From NCBI RefSeq assembly GCF_026013615.1, contig NZ_JAPDPI010000017.1:46482-110481 (forward strand): a stretch of 64,000 bases of DNA. The letters are read 5' to 3'. Under the pieces are notes generated by a model. That model ran no database searches. It was given only the letters and a program-made list of their open reading frames with translations, and was not told the origin of the DNA. The position numbers and the translations under genes are program-made. The number at the start of each line of letters is the position of its first letter. Positions within the stretch are counted from its first letter, which is position 1. This stretch comes from Plebeiibacterium marinum. GTDB lineage: Bacteria; Bacteroidota; Bacteroidia; Bacteroidales; Marinilabiliaceae. Of the stretch, positions 56,372 to 64,000 are shown in pieces.

Positions 56372-58513
56372 ATGTCTAAAAAATTATTGATTAGGGACCT
56401 TACACTTAGGGATGGTCAGCAGTCGCTGTTTGCGACAAGAATGAAACAAGAGCAGATTGACAGAGTGCTTCCATATTACAAGGATGCCAACTTTTATGCA
56501 ATGGAAGTATGGGGTGGAGCTGTACCTGATTCTGTAATGCGTTACTTAAACGAAAATCCATGGAACCGTCTGCAAACCATTAAAAAGGCAGTTGGTGATG
56601 TAAGTAAGCTTACTGCATTATCAAGGGGACGTAACTTGTTTGGTTACACACCATATACCAACGAAATTATTGATGGTTTCTGTAAAAATGCGATTAGCTC
56701 TGGTTTAGGTATTATGCGTATTTTTGATGCCTTAAACGACATTGAAAATGTAAAGTCTACAATCAAATACGTAAAGCAACACGGTGGTATTGCAGACTGT
56801 GCGGTTTGTTATACAATTGATCCTGAATACAGAAAGGCAGCCCGTTTTAAAGCTTTGTTAAAAGGAAAACCACTTCCTAAGCCTGTATTTACAGATGATT
56901 ACTTTGTAAAAAAAGCTAAAGAGCTTGAAAAATTAGGTGCCGACATGATTACTATTAAAGACATGAGTGGATTAATTCCTCCAGTTCGTGTTACTAAATT
57001 GGTAAAGGCATTTAAAAACGCAGTAAAAGTTCCTGTTGATTTCCATACACACTGTACCCCAGGTTTCGGTTTAGCTGCGGTATTAGCTGCTATTGTAGCT
57101 GGTGTTGATGTAGTTGATACAAACATCTGGAACTTTGCTGGTGGTCCAGCTGCTCCTGCCATTGAATTGATTTACCTGTTTACTAAAAAATTAGGTATTG
57201 AAATGGATGTTAACATGGAAGCTGTTGCTACTATTAATAAAGAGTTGTATACCATTCGTCAGGAATTAGCTGATGTGGATGCCGGAAAACACTTCCCAAA
57301 ACCATTCAATCCGCTTACCGATGCTCTTCCTGCAGAAATTGATGCTGAATTTGACAATGCTATTAAAGCAGCAAAAGCTAATAATGAGCATGAATTAGTA
57401 CGTGCATGTCATGCTATTGAAGGATACTTCGGATTCCCTAAACCAAATGAATTGGTTAAGAATGCACAGATCCCTGGCGGTATGTACACTAACATGGTTG
57501 CACAGCTTAAAGCTCTTAAGTCAGAAGATATTTTAGAGGATGCCATGAAATTGATTCCTCAGGTGCGTCTGGATGCAGGTTTACCTCCATTGGTAACCCC
57601 TACCAGCCAGATTGTTGGTGCACAGGCAGTAAACTGCGCCATGGATGTAAAAAAAGGACAGGCTATGTATACCAACGTATCTAACCAGTTCATTAGTTTG
57701 GTAAAAGGTGAATATGGAAAAACACCTATCGCTGTTAAGCCTGAGTTCAGAGAAAAAATCTGTGGACACAAAGACGAACGTCCGTTTGACACTTCTACAT
57801 ATAAAATGCAACCAAATCCTGTATTGGAAAACTTTGGTGGCGTTAAATTAGCCGAGAACGAAGAAGAAGTATTGCTTCTAGAGTTGTTCCCCATGGTAGC
57901 TAAAGGTTACTTAAACGGCATTAAAAAAGCTGCATGGGAAGCAAAACAGGCATCTATGCCTAAAGAGGAAAAAGCTGCTGCTGCTGCTCCTAAAGCTGCT
58001 GCCGCCGCGCCAAAAGTAGTGGGTAAAAAAGTCACTATCCCTATGCCGGGAAGAATATTACAATACCTTGTTCAACCAGGTGACAAAGTAGAAAAGGATC
58101 AAACAGTTGCGATTCTTGAAGCCATGAAAATGGAAAACAGCATTACTTCACCTGTTGCAGGTTACGTAAATACTTTAATGGCTGAAGAAGGCGATACTTT
58201 AGCAGCTGATGCTCCAATCATGGATATCGTTGATGCTCCGGTTGAAGCAGCTGCAGAAACAAAGGCTACTCCTGCCAAAGCTAAGGCAACTGGCCCTACA
58301 AAAGCTGTTGTTGCTCCAATGCCGGGAAAAATCCTTGATATCCAGGTACAGGAAGGTGATAGCGTTGAAAAAAATCAGGTAGTTGTTATTCTTGAAGCCA
58401 TGAAAATGGAAAACAGTATATCATGTGATTTCGCAGGTACTGTAAACGAAATTTTCGTTAATGTAGGCGACACTGTTGCCGCTGATGCTAAAATTCTTGA
58501 CGTTGCTCAATAA
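56372..58513 (+). CDS. Pyruvate/oxaloacetate carboxyltransferase subunit with two biotinyl domains
   Basis: Biotin-dependent carboxyltransferase (oxaloacetate decarboxylase alpha / PycB type). The TIM-barrel domain starts LIRDLTLRDGQQSLFATRM, with metal ligands in that segment and in VDFHTHCTPGFGLA (near residue 227). A conserved C-terminal carboxylase domain runs to ~525. After an Ala/Lys-rich linker there are two biotinyl domains, each with ILEAMKMENSI; the biotin-acceptor lysines are K586 and K678. Most homologues have one such domain. The 713-residue length reflects this duplication. No decarboxylase beta/gamma subunit or biotin carboxylase gene is adjacent, so the partner and direction are unknown. 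Confidence 0.93.
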   Translation: MSKKLLIRDLTLRDGQQSLFATRMKQEQIDRVLPYYKDANFYAMEVWGGAVPDSVMRYLNENPWNRLQTIKKAVGDVSKLTALSRGRNLFGYTPYTNEIIDGFCKNAISSGLGIMRIFDALNDIENVKSTIKYVKQHGGIADCAVCYTIDPEYRKAARFKALLKGKPLPKPVFTDDYFVKKAKELEKLGADMITIKDMSGLIPPVRVTKLVKAFKNAVKVPVDFHTHCTPGFGLAAVLAAIVAGVDVVDTNIWNFAGGPAAPAIELIYLFTKKLGIEMDVNMEAVATINKELYTIRQELADVDAGKHFPKPFNPLTDALPAEIDAEFDNAIKAAKANNEHELVRACHAIEGYFGFPKPNELVKNAQIPGGMYTNMVAQLKALKSEDILEDAMKLIPQVRLDAGLPPLVTPTSQIVGAQAVNCAMDVKKGQAMYTNVSNQFISLVKGEYGKTPIAVKPEFREKICGHKDERPFDTSTYKMQPNPVLENFGGVKLAENEEEVLLLELFPMVAKGYLNGIKKAAWEAKQASMPKEEKAAAAAPKAAAAAPKVVGKKVTIPMPGRILQYLVQPGDKVEKDQTVAILEAMKMENSITSPVAGYVNTLMAEEGDTLAADAPIMDIVDAPVEAAAETKATPAKAKATGPTKAVVAPMPGKILDIQVQEGDSVEKNQVVVILEAMKMENSISCDFAGTVNEIFVNVGDTVAADAKILDVAQ

Positions 58514-58546
58514 TTTTGTATTATCACTAACATACATATAAAAATG

Positions 58547-58582
58547 AAAGCCCTTGCCGATTATTTGGCAAGGGCTTTTTAT
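58547..58582 (+). terminator. Intrinsic terminator after the carboxyltransferase gene
   Basis: AAAGCCCTTGCC (58547-58558) pairs perfectly with GGCAAGGGCTTT (58567-58578), loop of 8, then T run. Confidence 0.88.
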
Positions 58583-58653
58583 TGCTTATTATACCAGAAA
58601 CAAACACCTGTCTCTGGTATACATCCTTCTATTTTACAACGTCAATAAACAAA

Positions 58654-60144
58654 TCACTTATAGTGCTTTAATACAAAATCTGCCACATTCTGAAACATCA
58701 TCTTATCCAACACCTCTTCGGTGGTCATTCCCATAAATACACTTTTATCACTAATACTATTGTCAAAGTACTCTTTTAACGACTCCTTTAGGTTTATAAA
58801 TTCATCAGCCACAATAAAAGAATCCACCGGATTAATCATGCCGTCAAAATCAGTTCCCAAACAAACACAATCCCACACTTTTATTTTTCCCTCAGGAACA
58901 ATCAGGTCAGAATTTTGCACTGCCCTCACTATTTCAAGTATATTTTCACCAATTTGCTCAGTCCAAAACGCAACCACTTCTTTATCATTGTTCTTTATTT
59001 CTGAATTTGAGAACCTGGTTGATTGTTGAACCCTTCGGGCGCCTGAAAGTATGCGTTGATCCATATTTAATCCAATAATCCCATTGGAATCAACAATTAT
59101 ATTAATTTCCTCTTTCGATAAATTGATACTCCATGGATTAAAATAATCTGAATCTTCATATTTTTCCTTATCCGTATCCGGCAGTGTTACAGAGCCAAGA
59201 ATGGTATCATGTTTACCAAATCCCATATGACTGGCAATAATTGGAATTTTCTCTGCATCACCCTTCCCTTCATTGAATTTCTTAATTTTATCGTAATACC
59301 ACAATCGCGCAGCCACACTCATATGCTTGGTATCAATAAGTATTCTCCGGCCATTTCCCTCGTGTTTATTAATCCCCAACAAACAATCAATCACCTCTTC
59401 TCCCCTTGGGTTCATCGGTTCATTCATACCCACTTGCTGGTGTAACAAAAAAGATCCTGCCCCGTCAGGTATACTCCGGGCATGTCCTAACATTCCATTA
59501 TAAAAATGGTGCGACATAGTAATATAAAGCGGAGGAAATTCCCATCCTTCCTTAATCTTTTTAATATTCTCCAATGTACTTTTATGAACCTGAGGTTTGT
59601 GTATCAGTTCATCGGCATTTGCTGATACCAAAGAGTGGGCACCTTCAATAGATGGAATCACAATTATGGTATTTTCTTCCAGCAGATATTGATCTATCTC
59701 GTCTTTGTCTCTGGCTAAAACATACTTCCAGTTTTCTCCATCTACCTTATGAACCTCACCACTCTCTGCTTTTAAAAATTCGTATTCCTTTTCTAAAAAT
59801 TCATAATAGTCAAAACCCGTACTCTGAACCTGGTTTATATATTTTATAGGTAAATGACTGATAAAATATTTGGCAATGATATCTGAAATAATACTGGTCC
59901 CAATAATTTCAGGATCCAGCCAACTTTGCTCCAACGGATATAAAGAGGCAACCACTATTTTTACATTCCCCCTGGCCAGAGCAGGCATATTACTCTGATA
60001 ATATTCAGGGTAAGGACTGTCGCGCTGTCGTTTTTTGGGGGCATTATTGCTCCAGAGGGAACTCTTTTTTCTTTTTCCTGCTTGTTTAAAAGCAAATGGA
60101 TGCATTGTTGGGTGACAATGCAGGTCCGCAAAAATTTTCTTCAT
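58654..60144 (-). CDS. M19-like membrane dipeptidase / amidohydrolase-fold protein
   Basis: Metal-dependent hydrolase related to renal dipeptidase (M19). The first metal site is FADLHCHPTMHPF (HxH in place of the usual HxD), followed by VIPSIEGAHSLV (bridging glutamate), ILIDTKHMS (histidine) and IIASHMGF (histidine); VCLGTDFDG matches the M19 G-S/T-D-x-D-G end motif. The start at 60144 (MKKIFADLH) is preferred over the upstream start at 60186. No signal peptide is seen, so it may be cytoplasmic. At 496 residues it is longer than typical M19 (about 400). Exact substrate unknown; single gene. Confidence 0.8.
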   Translation of the reverse strand: MKKIFADLHCHPTMHPFAFKQAGKRKKSSLWSNNAPKKRQRDSPYPEYYQSNMPALARGNVKIVVASLYPLEQSWLDPEIIGTSIISDIIAKYFISHLPIKYINQVQSTGFDYYEFLEKEYEFLKAESGEVHKVDGENWKYVLARDKDEIDQYLLEENTIIVIPSIEGAHSLVSANADELIHKPQVHKSTLENIKKIKEGWEFPPLYITMSHHFYNGMLGHARSIPDGAGSFLLHQQVGMNEPMNPRGEEVIDCLLGINKHEGNGRRILIDTKHMSVAARLWYYDKIKKFNEGKGDAEKIPIIASHMGFGKHDTILGSVTLPDTDKEKYEDSDYFNPWSINLSKEEINIIVDSNGIIGLNMDQRILSGARRVQQSTRFSNSEIKNNDKEVVAFWTEQIGENILEIVRAVQNSDLIVPEGKIKVWDCVCLGTDFDGMINPVDSFIVADEFINLKESLKEYFDNSISDKSVFMGMTTEEVLDKMMFQNVADFVLKHYK

Positions 60145-60234
60145 ATGCTTAAATTTGATTAACAAAAAAAATGAGGCACAATACAATGCACCTCAATTCT
60201 ATATTATTCTAAATAATTCAAAAAACATTTTACT

Positions 60235-60765
60235 CTATTCTTCCTTTAAACCCACTACTTCAACCTTATATACAATACTTGTCCTTCCCGGAATCCTATC
60301 ATCATCACCTACCAAACCATATGCCCTATGAGGAGGCATAATAAACGTGGCCTTTGAATTTTTCTTTAACAACAAGATCCCCTCTTCCAAACCTGCTTCC
60401 ACACCACCTTGTCCTACTTTAAATATTTTTGTACCCAATGAATCAGACGAGTAACAAAACGTACTATCCAATAACCTTACTTCGTACTTAATATCTACCA
60501 CATTGCCCTTTGTAACTATATTACCTTCTCCCTCTTCATCAATACGATACCAAAGCCCTGTTTTGGTCTCTGTCATTTCAAGATTATTTTTCTCCACATA
60601 ATCCTTTATCTCATCAGCATCAATCTCAACCATTCTTCTGTTCAATGAAATTAATTCATCCCTGGTTAAAGTACGTTTGTGTTCTTTTTCACCAGGCTGC
60701 ACACCACAACTAACAATTACAGTTAACGCAATTACTATCGTTATTTTAAGTAGGCTATTTAACAT
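60235..60765 (-). CDS. FKBP-type peptidyl-prolyl isomerase lipoprotein (GldI-like)
   Basis: Folding helper that isomerises prolyl bonds outside the cytoplasm. The N-terminus LKITIVIALTVIVSC is a lipoprotein signal with Cys at about 20. A short coiled N-region precedes the FKBP domain (residues ~80-176): GNVVDIKYEVRLLDSTFCYS, GQGGVEAGLEEGILLLKK, ATFIMPPHRAYGLVGDD and IPGRTSIVYKVEVVG. It resembles the gliding-associated GldI group, but also generic Bacteroidota FKBP lipoproteins. It overlaps the upstream DHH gene by 11 bases, so the two are translationally coupled. Confidence 0.9.
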   Translation of the reverse strand: MLNSLLKITIVIALTVIVSCGVQPGEKEHKRTLTRDELISLNRRMVEIDADEIKDYVEKNNLEMTETKTGLWYRIDEEGEGNIVTKGNVVDIKYEVRLLDSTFCYSSDSLGTKIFKVGQGGVEAGLEEGILLLKKNSKATFIMPPHRAYGLVGDDDRIPGRTSIVYKVEVVGLKEE

Positions 60766-61780
60766 TCTCTTTATAGTTTAGATAAAACGTGTTCAATTCC
60801 TTTTTGAATTTCTCTATGGTTTTTTGCATGCTTAACATCGACTCTCCTCCTGCTGCATTCCGATGCCCTCCTCCATTAAAATTTTGTTCCGAAAACAGGT
60901 TGACCGGAAAATCGCCCCGAGACCTGAATGAACATTTTATTTTATCGTCCTTTTCCATAAAAAAGGCAGATATGTTAATACCCTCAATACTTAAAGGGTA
61001 ATTCACAAACCCCTCGGTATCCCCGGGCTGAAAATTATGCTGTTCCAACTCATCTTTATCCAGCCAAAGAAACGCTGCTTCATGTTCAGGCATTAAAAAC
61101 ATTTTTGCCCCCAAAACATGACCCAACAGCTTCATTCTATAAAATGAATTGCTGTGAAATACCAATTGATGAATTTTATCCTTGTCAATTTCCTTTTCCA
61201 ACAAGCCTGCTACAATCCTATATGTATCCGGATTTGAAGAGTTATAACTTAATGATCCGGTATCAGTCATGATTCCTGTATAAAAACATTCCGCAGCTTC
61301 TTTGTCAACATACTTATCCCAACCCAAACTGCTAATCACATTATAAACCAATTCACAGGTTGAAGATGCTTCCGGAACTGATATCATAATATTTGCAATA
61401 TCTTCCGGATATGGATGATGGTCGATCATTACCTTTGTTGCTGATGATTTCAATATCTCCTCACCCAATTCTGCCATCCTTTTTATACTATTAAAATCAA
61501 CAAAAATTATGGTATCCGAAGTTGAAATCCTCTGAATGGCAGCCTGTTTATCTGCCTCAAAATCTACTACATCCCCTGCTCCATTCATCCAACTCAAAAA
61601 CTTAGGAAACCCGGAAGGGGTTACCACCTCTACATCTCTGCCTAAATTTTTTAATACGCTTTTTAACCCCAAAGAAGAGCCCATTGCATCGCCATCAGGA
61701 TTTAAATGCGGAACAATTGTAATACTTTGGGTGTTTATTATTTCAGTTTTAAGTTTATCTAGAATAGTCTTATCAATCAT
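60755..61780 (-). CDS. nrnA: DHH/DHHA1 phosphoesterase, NrnA-type oligoribonuclease/pAp phosphatase
   Basis: Cytoplasmic hydrolase that removes nucleotides from short oligoribonucleotides (nanoRNA) and can also act on 3'-phosphoadenosine phosphate. The DHH domain shows VPHLNPDGDAMGSSLGL (metal site), IFVDFNS, IDHHPYPEDI (DHH) and TDTGSLSYNSSNP; the DHHA1 end motif is FNGGGHRNAAGG. At 341 residues the length fits NrnA. In groups without Orn, NrnA-type proteins take its place, and it may also degrade linear c-di-AMP products from cdaA, which is inference. It overlaps the downstream FKBP gene. Confidence 0.92.
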   Translation of the reverse strand: MIDKTILDKLKTEIINTQSITIVPHLNPDGDAMGSSLGLKSVLKNLGRDVEVVTPSGFPKFLSWMNGAGDVVDFEADKQAAIQRISTSDTIIFVDFNSIKRMAELGEEILKSSATKVMIDHHPYPEDIANIMISVPEASSTCELVYNVISSLGWDKYVDKEAAECFYTGIMTDTGSLSYNSSNPDTYRIVAGLLEKEIDKDKIHQLVFHSNSFYRMKLLGHVLGAKMFLMPEHEAAFLWLDKDELEQHNFQPGDTEGFVNYPLSIEGINISAFFMEKDDKIKCSFRSRGDFPVNLFSEQNFNGGGHRNAAGGESMLSMQKTIEKFKKELNTFYLNYKENVK

Positions 61781-61894
61781 TTGTTTTTATTTTGACTTCA
61801 AATATAATTAAATATAAACGTCTGAATTTTGACATCACTGAAAATATTCCTAATATTATATTCAGCTATGTAAAATTCTAAAACATCTAATATT

Positions 61895-62314
61895 ATGGCA
61901 GGAAACAAAACACTAACAATCATTAAACCTTTTGCAGTACAAAAAAGGAACTTAGGTGCCATATTAGCCAAAATTGAAGAATCTGGATTCCGGTTTTGTG
62001 CTATTAAAACCCTGAAGCTTGACAAACACGAAGCGGAGGAATTTTATATAGAACACAAAGAAAAGCCTTTTTACAACGAACTAACCGATTTTATGTCCTC
62101 AGGACCTATAACCGCTGCTATTTTAGAAAAAGAAAATGCAGTAGCCGACTTCCGGTTTTTGATTGGGGCAACTGATCCAAGCGAAGCAAAAGATGGTACC
62201 ATCAGAAAAATGTTTGCCACTGACAAAACTCACAACGCCATTCACGGTTCCGACAGTGATGCAAGTGCCGAACGTGAGTGCGACTTCTTTTTTAGCAAAA
62301 GGGAAAGGTTATAA
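61895..62314 (+). CDS. ndk: Nucleoside-diphosphate kinase
   Basis: Transfers phosphate between nucleoside di- and triphosphates via a phosphohistidine. KTLTIIKPFAVQKRNLGAIL is the ATP-site start, with KPFAV in place of the usual KPDAV. IGATDPSEAKDGTIRKMFA and the catalytic H117 in HNAIHGSDSDASAERE are present. The length of 139 residues is normal. Monocistronic, opposite the DHH gene and convergent with the glycosidase gene. Confidence 0.95.
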   Translation: MAGNKTLTIIKPFAVQKRNLGAILAKIEESGFRFCAIKTLKLDKHEAEEFYIEHKEKPFYNELTDFMSSGPITAAILEKENAVADFRFLIGATDPSEAKDGTIRKMFATDKTHNAIHGSDSDASAERECDFFFSKRERL

Positions 62315-62331
62315 TACTTCTAAAAAAAAGC

Positions 62332-62370
62332 AAAGCGGATAAAAAACTATAGGTATATCCGCTTTTTTTA
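62332..62370. terminator. Intrinsic terminator after ndk
   Basis: AAAGCGGATA (62332-62341) pairs with TATCCGCTTT (62356-62365), followed by seven T on the plus strand. It also lies just past the glycosidase stop on the minus strand. Confidence 0.8.
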
Positions 62371-62377
62371 TTCTATC

Positions 62378-63874
62378 CTACTCAAAAAATACACATACTG
62401 ACTCTTGGTTAGTAGAGCTCACACCCGAAACCATATAATAGTATTTTTCAGGATCAGTATGCTTGTTTATTGTTCCGGTTATTCTCGTTGCCCCGGTAAC
62501 CCTTAAAATATTCTCAGCACTTTCGGTTGTGGCCGGCTTCCCTTTTTTAAACTTGTATACAATAAAATATTCATTGTTATTTCCAGATGTCCAGTCCAGC
62601 TGAATTTTATTTCCCTTCACTAGCATTTGTGTATTTGATGGTGCCTCGGGCACTGCTTGAGTTACGCGCATATTTACTGGGGGTAAAGCATCATAACGAT
62701 AAAGCTTATTCAGACGCTCCTTTAACTTCAATGGATTTGATCGCATCAACTTTGCACTAAAAAACATACTCCCGTCAATGTTTGGATATTTCCTGTTTAG
62801 TTCTACCTGACGGACAATTTCTTTGGAAGACCGCCAGGCCTTATCCTTAGAATCCTTGTCTATGCGATAAAAGCCATGTCCCGTATATAACCTGCATCCA
62901 TAGGCATTTTTACTCCACCAATCTGCAATAACAGCATAATCAGCCACTTCTTTTCCTATATGCCAATAAATTTGTGGAGTAACATAATCGATCCATCCCG
63001 ACTTTTGCCATTTTAAAATATCCGCATATAAATCGTCATAATTGGTCTGTCCGGCCCTTGTTGCAGAGCCCCTTGGATCAACTGACTGATTTCGCCACAC
63101 ACCAAATGGAGAAATGCCAAACTCTATATGCGGTGCCAGGGTTTTAATTGTGTCATGAAGTTGTTTGATAATCAGATCTACATTATCCCTACGCCAATCA
63201 TCCTTGCGCGAATCATCAAAGCCCCTTGGGTACATTTCAAAAGCTGCCTGATCCGGAAATTCTTTTCCAGCAATACGATAAGGGTAAAAATAATCATCAA
63301 AATGAACTGCATCCACCTTATACCTTTTAACAATATCAGCCACTACCGATGCCACATGATTTCTTGTTTCCGGCAATCCCGGATTAAAATACCCCTTATT
63401 ACCATAGGTCACAAACCATTCAGGATGGGCTTTATATGGATGATCTTCTGAAACAGAGCTTTTATTCAAATCAAAAACAGCGCGGTATGGATTAAGCCAC
63501 ACATGAATATCCAGTCCCCGCCTTTTACACTGCTCAATAGTAAATTGCAGGGGATCATAATCCTCTGGGGGAGCCATCCCCTGTTTGCCATTCAACCATT
63601 GCGACCAGGGTTCTATTTCTGATTTATAAAAAGCATCGGCAGCAGGCCTAATCTGAAAAATTACAGTATTCATTTTATACTCTTTTGCCAGATCAAGCAA
63701 TTCTATCATTTCCTGTTGTTGCATATCTACCGACAAACCAGCTCTTGATGGCCAATCAATATTAGCCACTGATGCAATCCAAACCGCTCGCATTTCGCGC
63801 TTGGGGTAGTTTTTGGCAAACAAACTCACGGTAAAAAACAATCCAACAAAAACAAATACAAACCTATTCCTCAT
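62378..63874 (-). CDS. Secreted GH10-like (DUF187) glycosyl hydrolase
   Basis: Exported protein of 498 residues in the glycosyl-hydrolase-like 10 family (PF02638), which includes bacterial proteins thought to act on cell-wall or other polysaccharides. Signal peptide RNRFVFVFVGLFFTVSLFAK. REMRAVWIASVANIDWPS is the usual start of the TIM barrel, then FQIRPAADAFYKSEIEPWSQ and VWLNPYRAVF, VDAVHFDDYFYP and IDYVTPQIYWHIG, each carrying conserved acidic residues. The last ~100 residues form an FN3-like domain (LDWTSGNNNEYFIVYKF). Single gene. Confidence 0.92.
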   Translation of the reverse strand: MRNRFVFVFVGLFFTVSLFAKNYPKREMRAVWIASVANIDWPSRAGLSVDMQQQEMIELLDLAKEYKMNTVIFQIRPAADAFYKSEIEPWSQWLNGKQGMAPPEDYDPLQFTIEQCKRRGLDIHVWLNPYRAVFDLNKSSVSEDHPYKAHPEWFVTYGNKGYFNPGLPETRNHVASVVADIVKRYKVDAVHFDDYFYPYRIAGKEFPDQAAFEMYPRGFDDSRKDDWRRDNVDLIIKQLHDTIKTLAPHIEFGISPFGVWRNQSVDPRGSATRAGQTNYDDLYADILKWQKSGWIDYVTPQIYWHIGKEVADYAVIADWWSKNAYGCRLYTGHGFYRIDKDSKDKAWRSSKEIVRQVELNRKYPNIDGSMFFSAKLMRSNPLKLKERLNKLYRYDALPPVNMRVTQAVPEAPSNTQMLVKGNKIQLDWTSGNNNEYFIVYKFKKGKPATTESAENILRVTGATRITGTINKHTDPEKYYYMVSGVSSTNQESVCVFFE

Positions 63875-63909
63875 ATAATTACAAATATTACATTTTCCTA
63901 CTTAATTCC

Positions 63910-64000
63910 TGCAAGAAAACTCATGATTCCTACGCTCACCCCTTTGATTCCCCTAAAGGGGAAAACTCCAACGCACTGTGCGGAAGCAACTTCCCCTTTA
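63910..64000. repeat. Dispersed intergenic repeat (TGCAAGAAAACTC type), runs off the window
   Basis: TGCAAGAAAACTCATGATT, then CCCCTAAAGGGGAAAACTC, CACTGTGCGGAAGC and TTCCCCTTTA. Same blocks in the same order as 13381-13500. The element continues past the window end. Confidence 0.65.

Overview
The window looks like a chromosomal segment from a Bacteroidota bacterium, probably a Bacteroidales/Marinilabiliales-type marine or anaerobic member. The reasons are the TAnnTTTG/TTG-type promoters, the absence of strong Shine-Dalgarno sites, an S46 dipeptidyl-peptidase, an OmpW/PF13568-like barrel, monomeric isocitrate dehydrogenase, a single-chain 1228-residue PurL, a folP-cdaA pair and a long II-C Cas9. 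The genus assignment is inference. No rRNA, tRNA or prophage was seen.

1-20 kb is mostly housekeeping. It holds the 3' part of a dCache/HAMP sensor kinase, a small-molecule kinase/phosphatase pair, a DUF2520 protein, a secreted DPP11-like peptidase, a maf-ubiA-kdsC run, a fetAB-type ABC exporter, thpR, an outer-membrane barrel, panE, the preQ0/preQ1 genes queF-queE-queC, a DnaJ-domain membrane protein and secreted PepF. Gene remnants lie between them: the tail of an Rpn-type nuclease and the tail of a four-helix-bundle protein.

20-45 kb holds purL; a parD gene with a broken parE, flanked by two direct copies of a 133-bp modular palindromic repeat; a MATE exporter; icd; and dnaX, whose gamma and tau parts are in different frames, joined at an A-AAA-AAG slippery heptamer. 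It continues with topB, a lone RecA1 domain of a DEAD-box helicase, a MaoC hydratase, an MFS transporter, a TIGR01777 epimerase, the folP-cdaA-small membrane protein operon, and a tripartite RND efflux operon with a good promoter, followed by two small accessory genes.

45.4-55.9 kb is a type II-C CRISPR-Cas locus. It has a 37-repeat/36-spacer array, cas2, cas1 and a 1346-residue Cas9 with intact RuvC and HNH residues. On the opposite strand just upstream of cas9 is a tracrRNA that I could fold against the repeat; it has a canonical promoter and an intrinsic terminator. The locus is unusual. A REP-associated (Y1/HUH) transposase gene and an uncharacterised protein with an internal duplication sit between cas9 and cas1. 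A near-identical palindrome lies at every gene junction of the locus (six copies) and I saw none elsewhere in the window. A 21-bp-periodic repeat tract lies behind cas9, and a terminator-like hairpin sits in the cas9 leader. crRNA, tracrRNA and Cas9 should form the interference complex, and Cas1-Cas2 should add spacers at the cas2-proximal end of the array.

56-64 kb returns to housekeeping: a carboxyltransferase with two biotinyl domains, an M19-like dipeptidase, a lipoprotein FKBP isomerase overlapping an NrnA-type DHH phosphoesterase, ndk, and a secreted GH10-like glycosidase. The window ends in a dispersed intergenic repeat.
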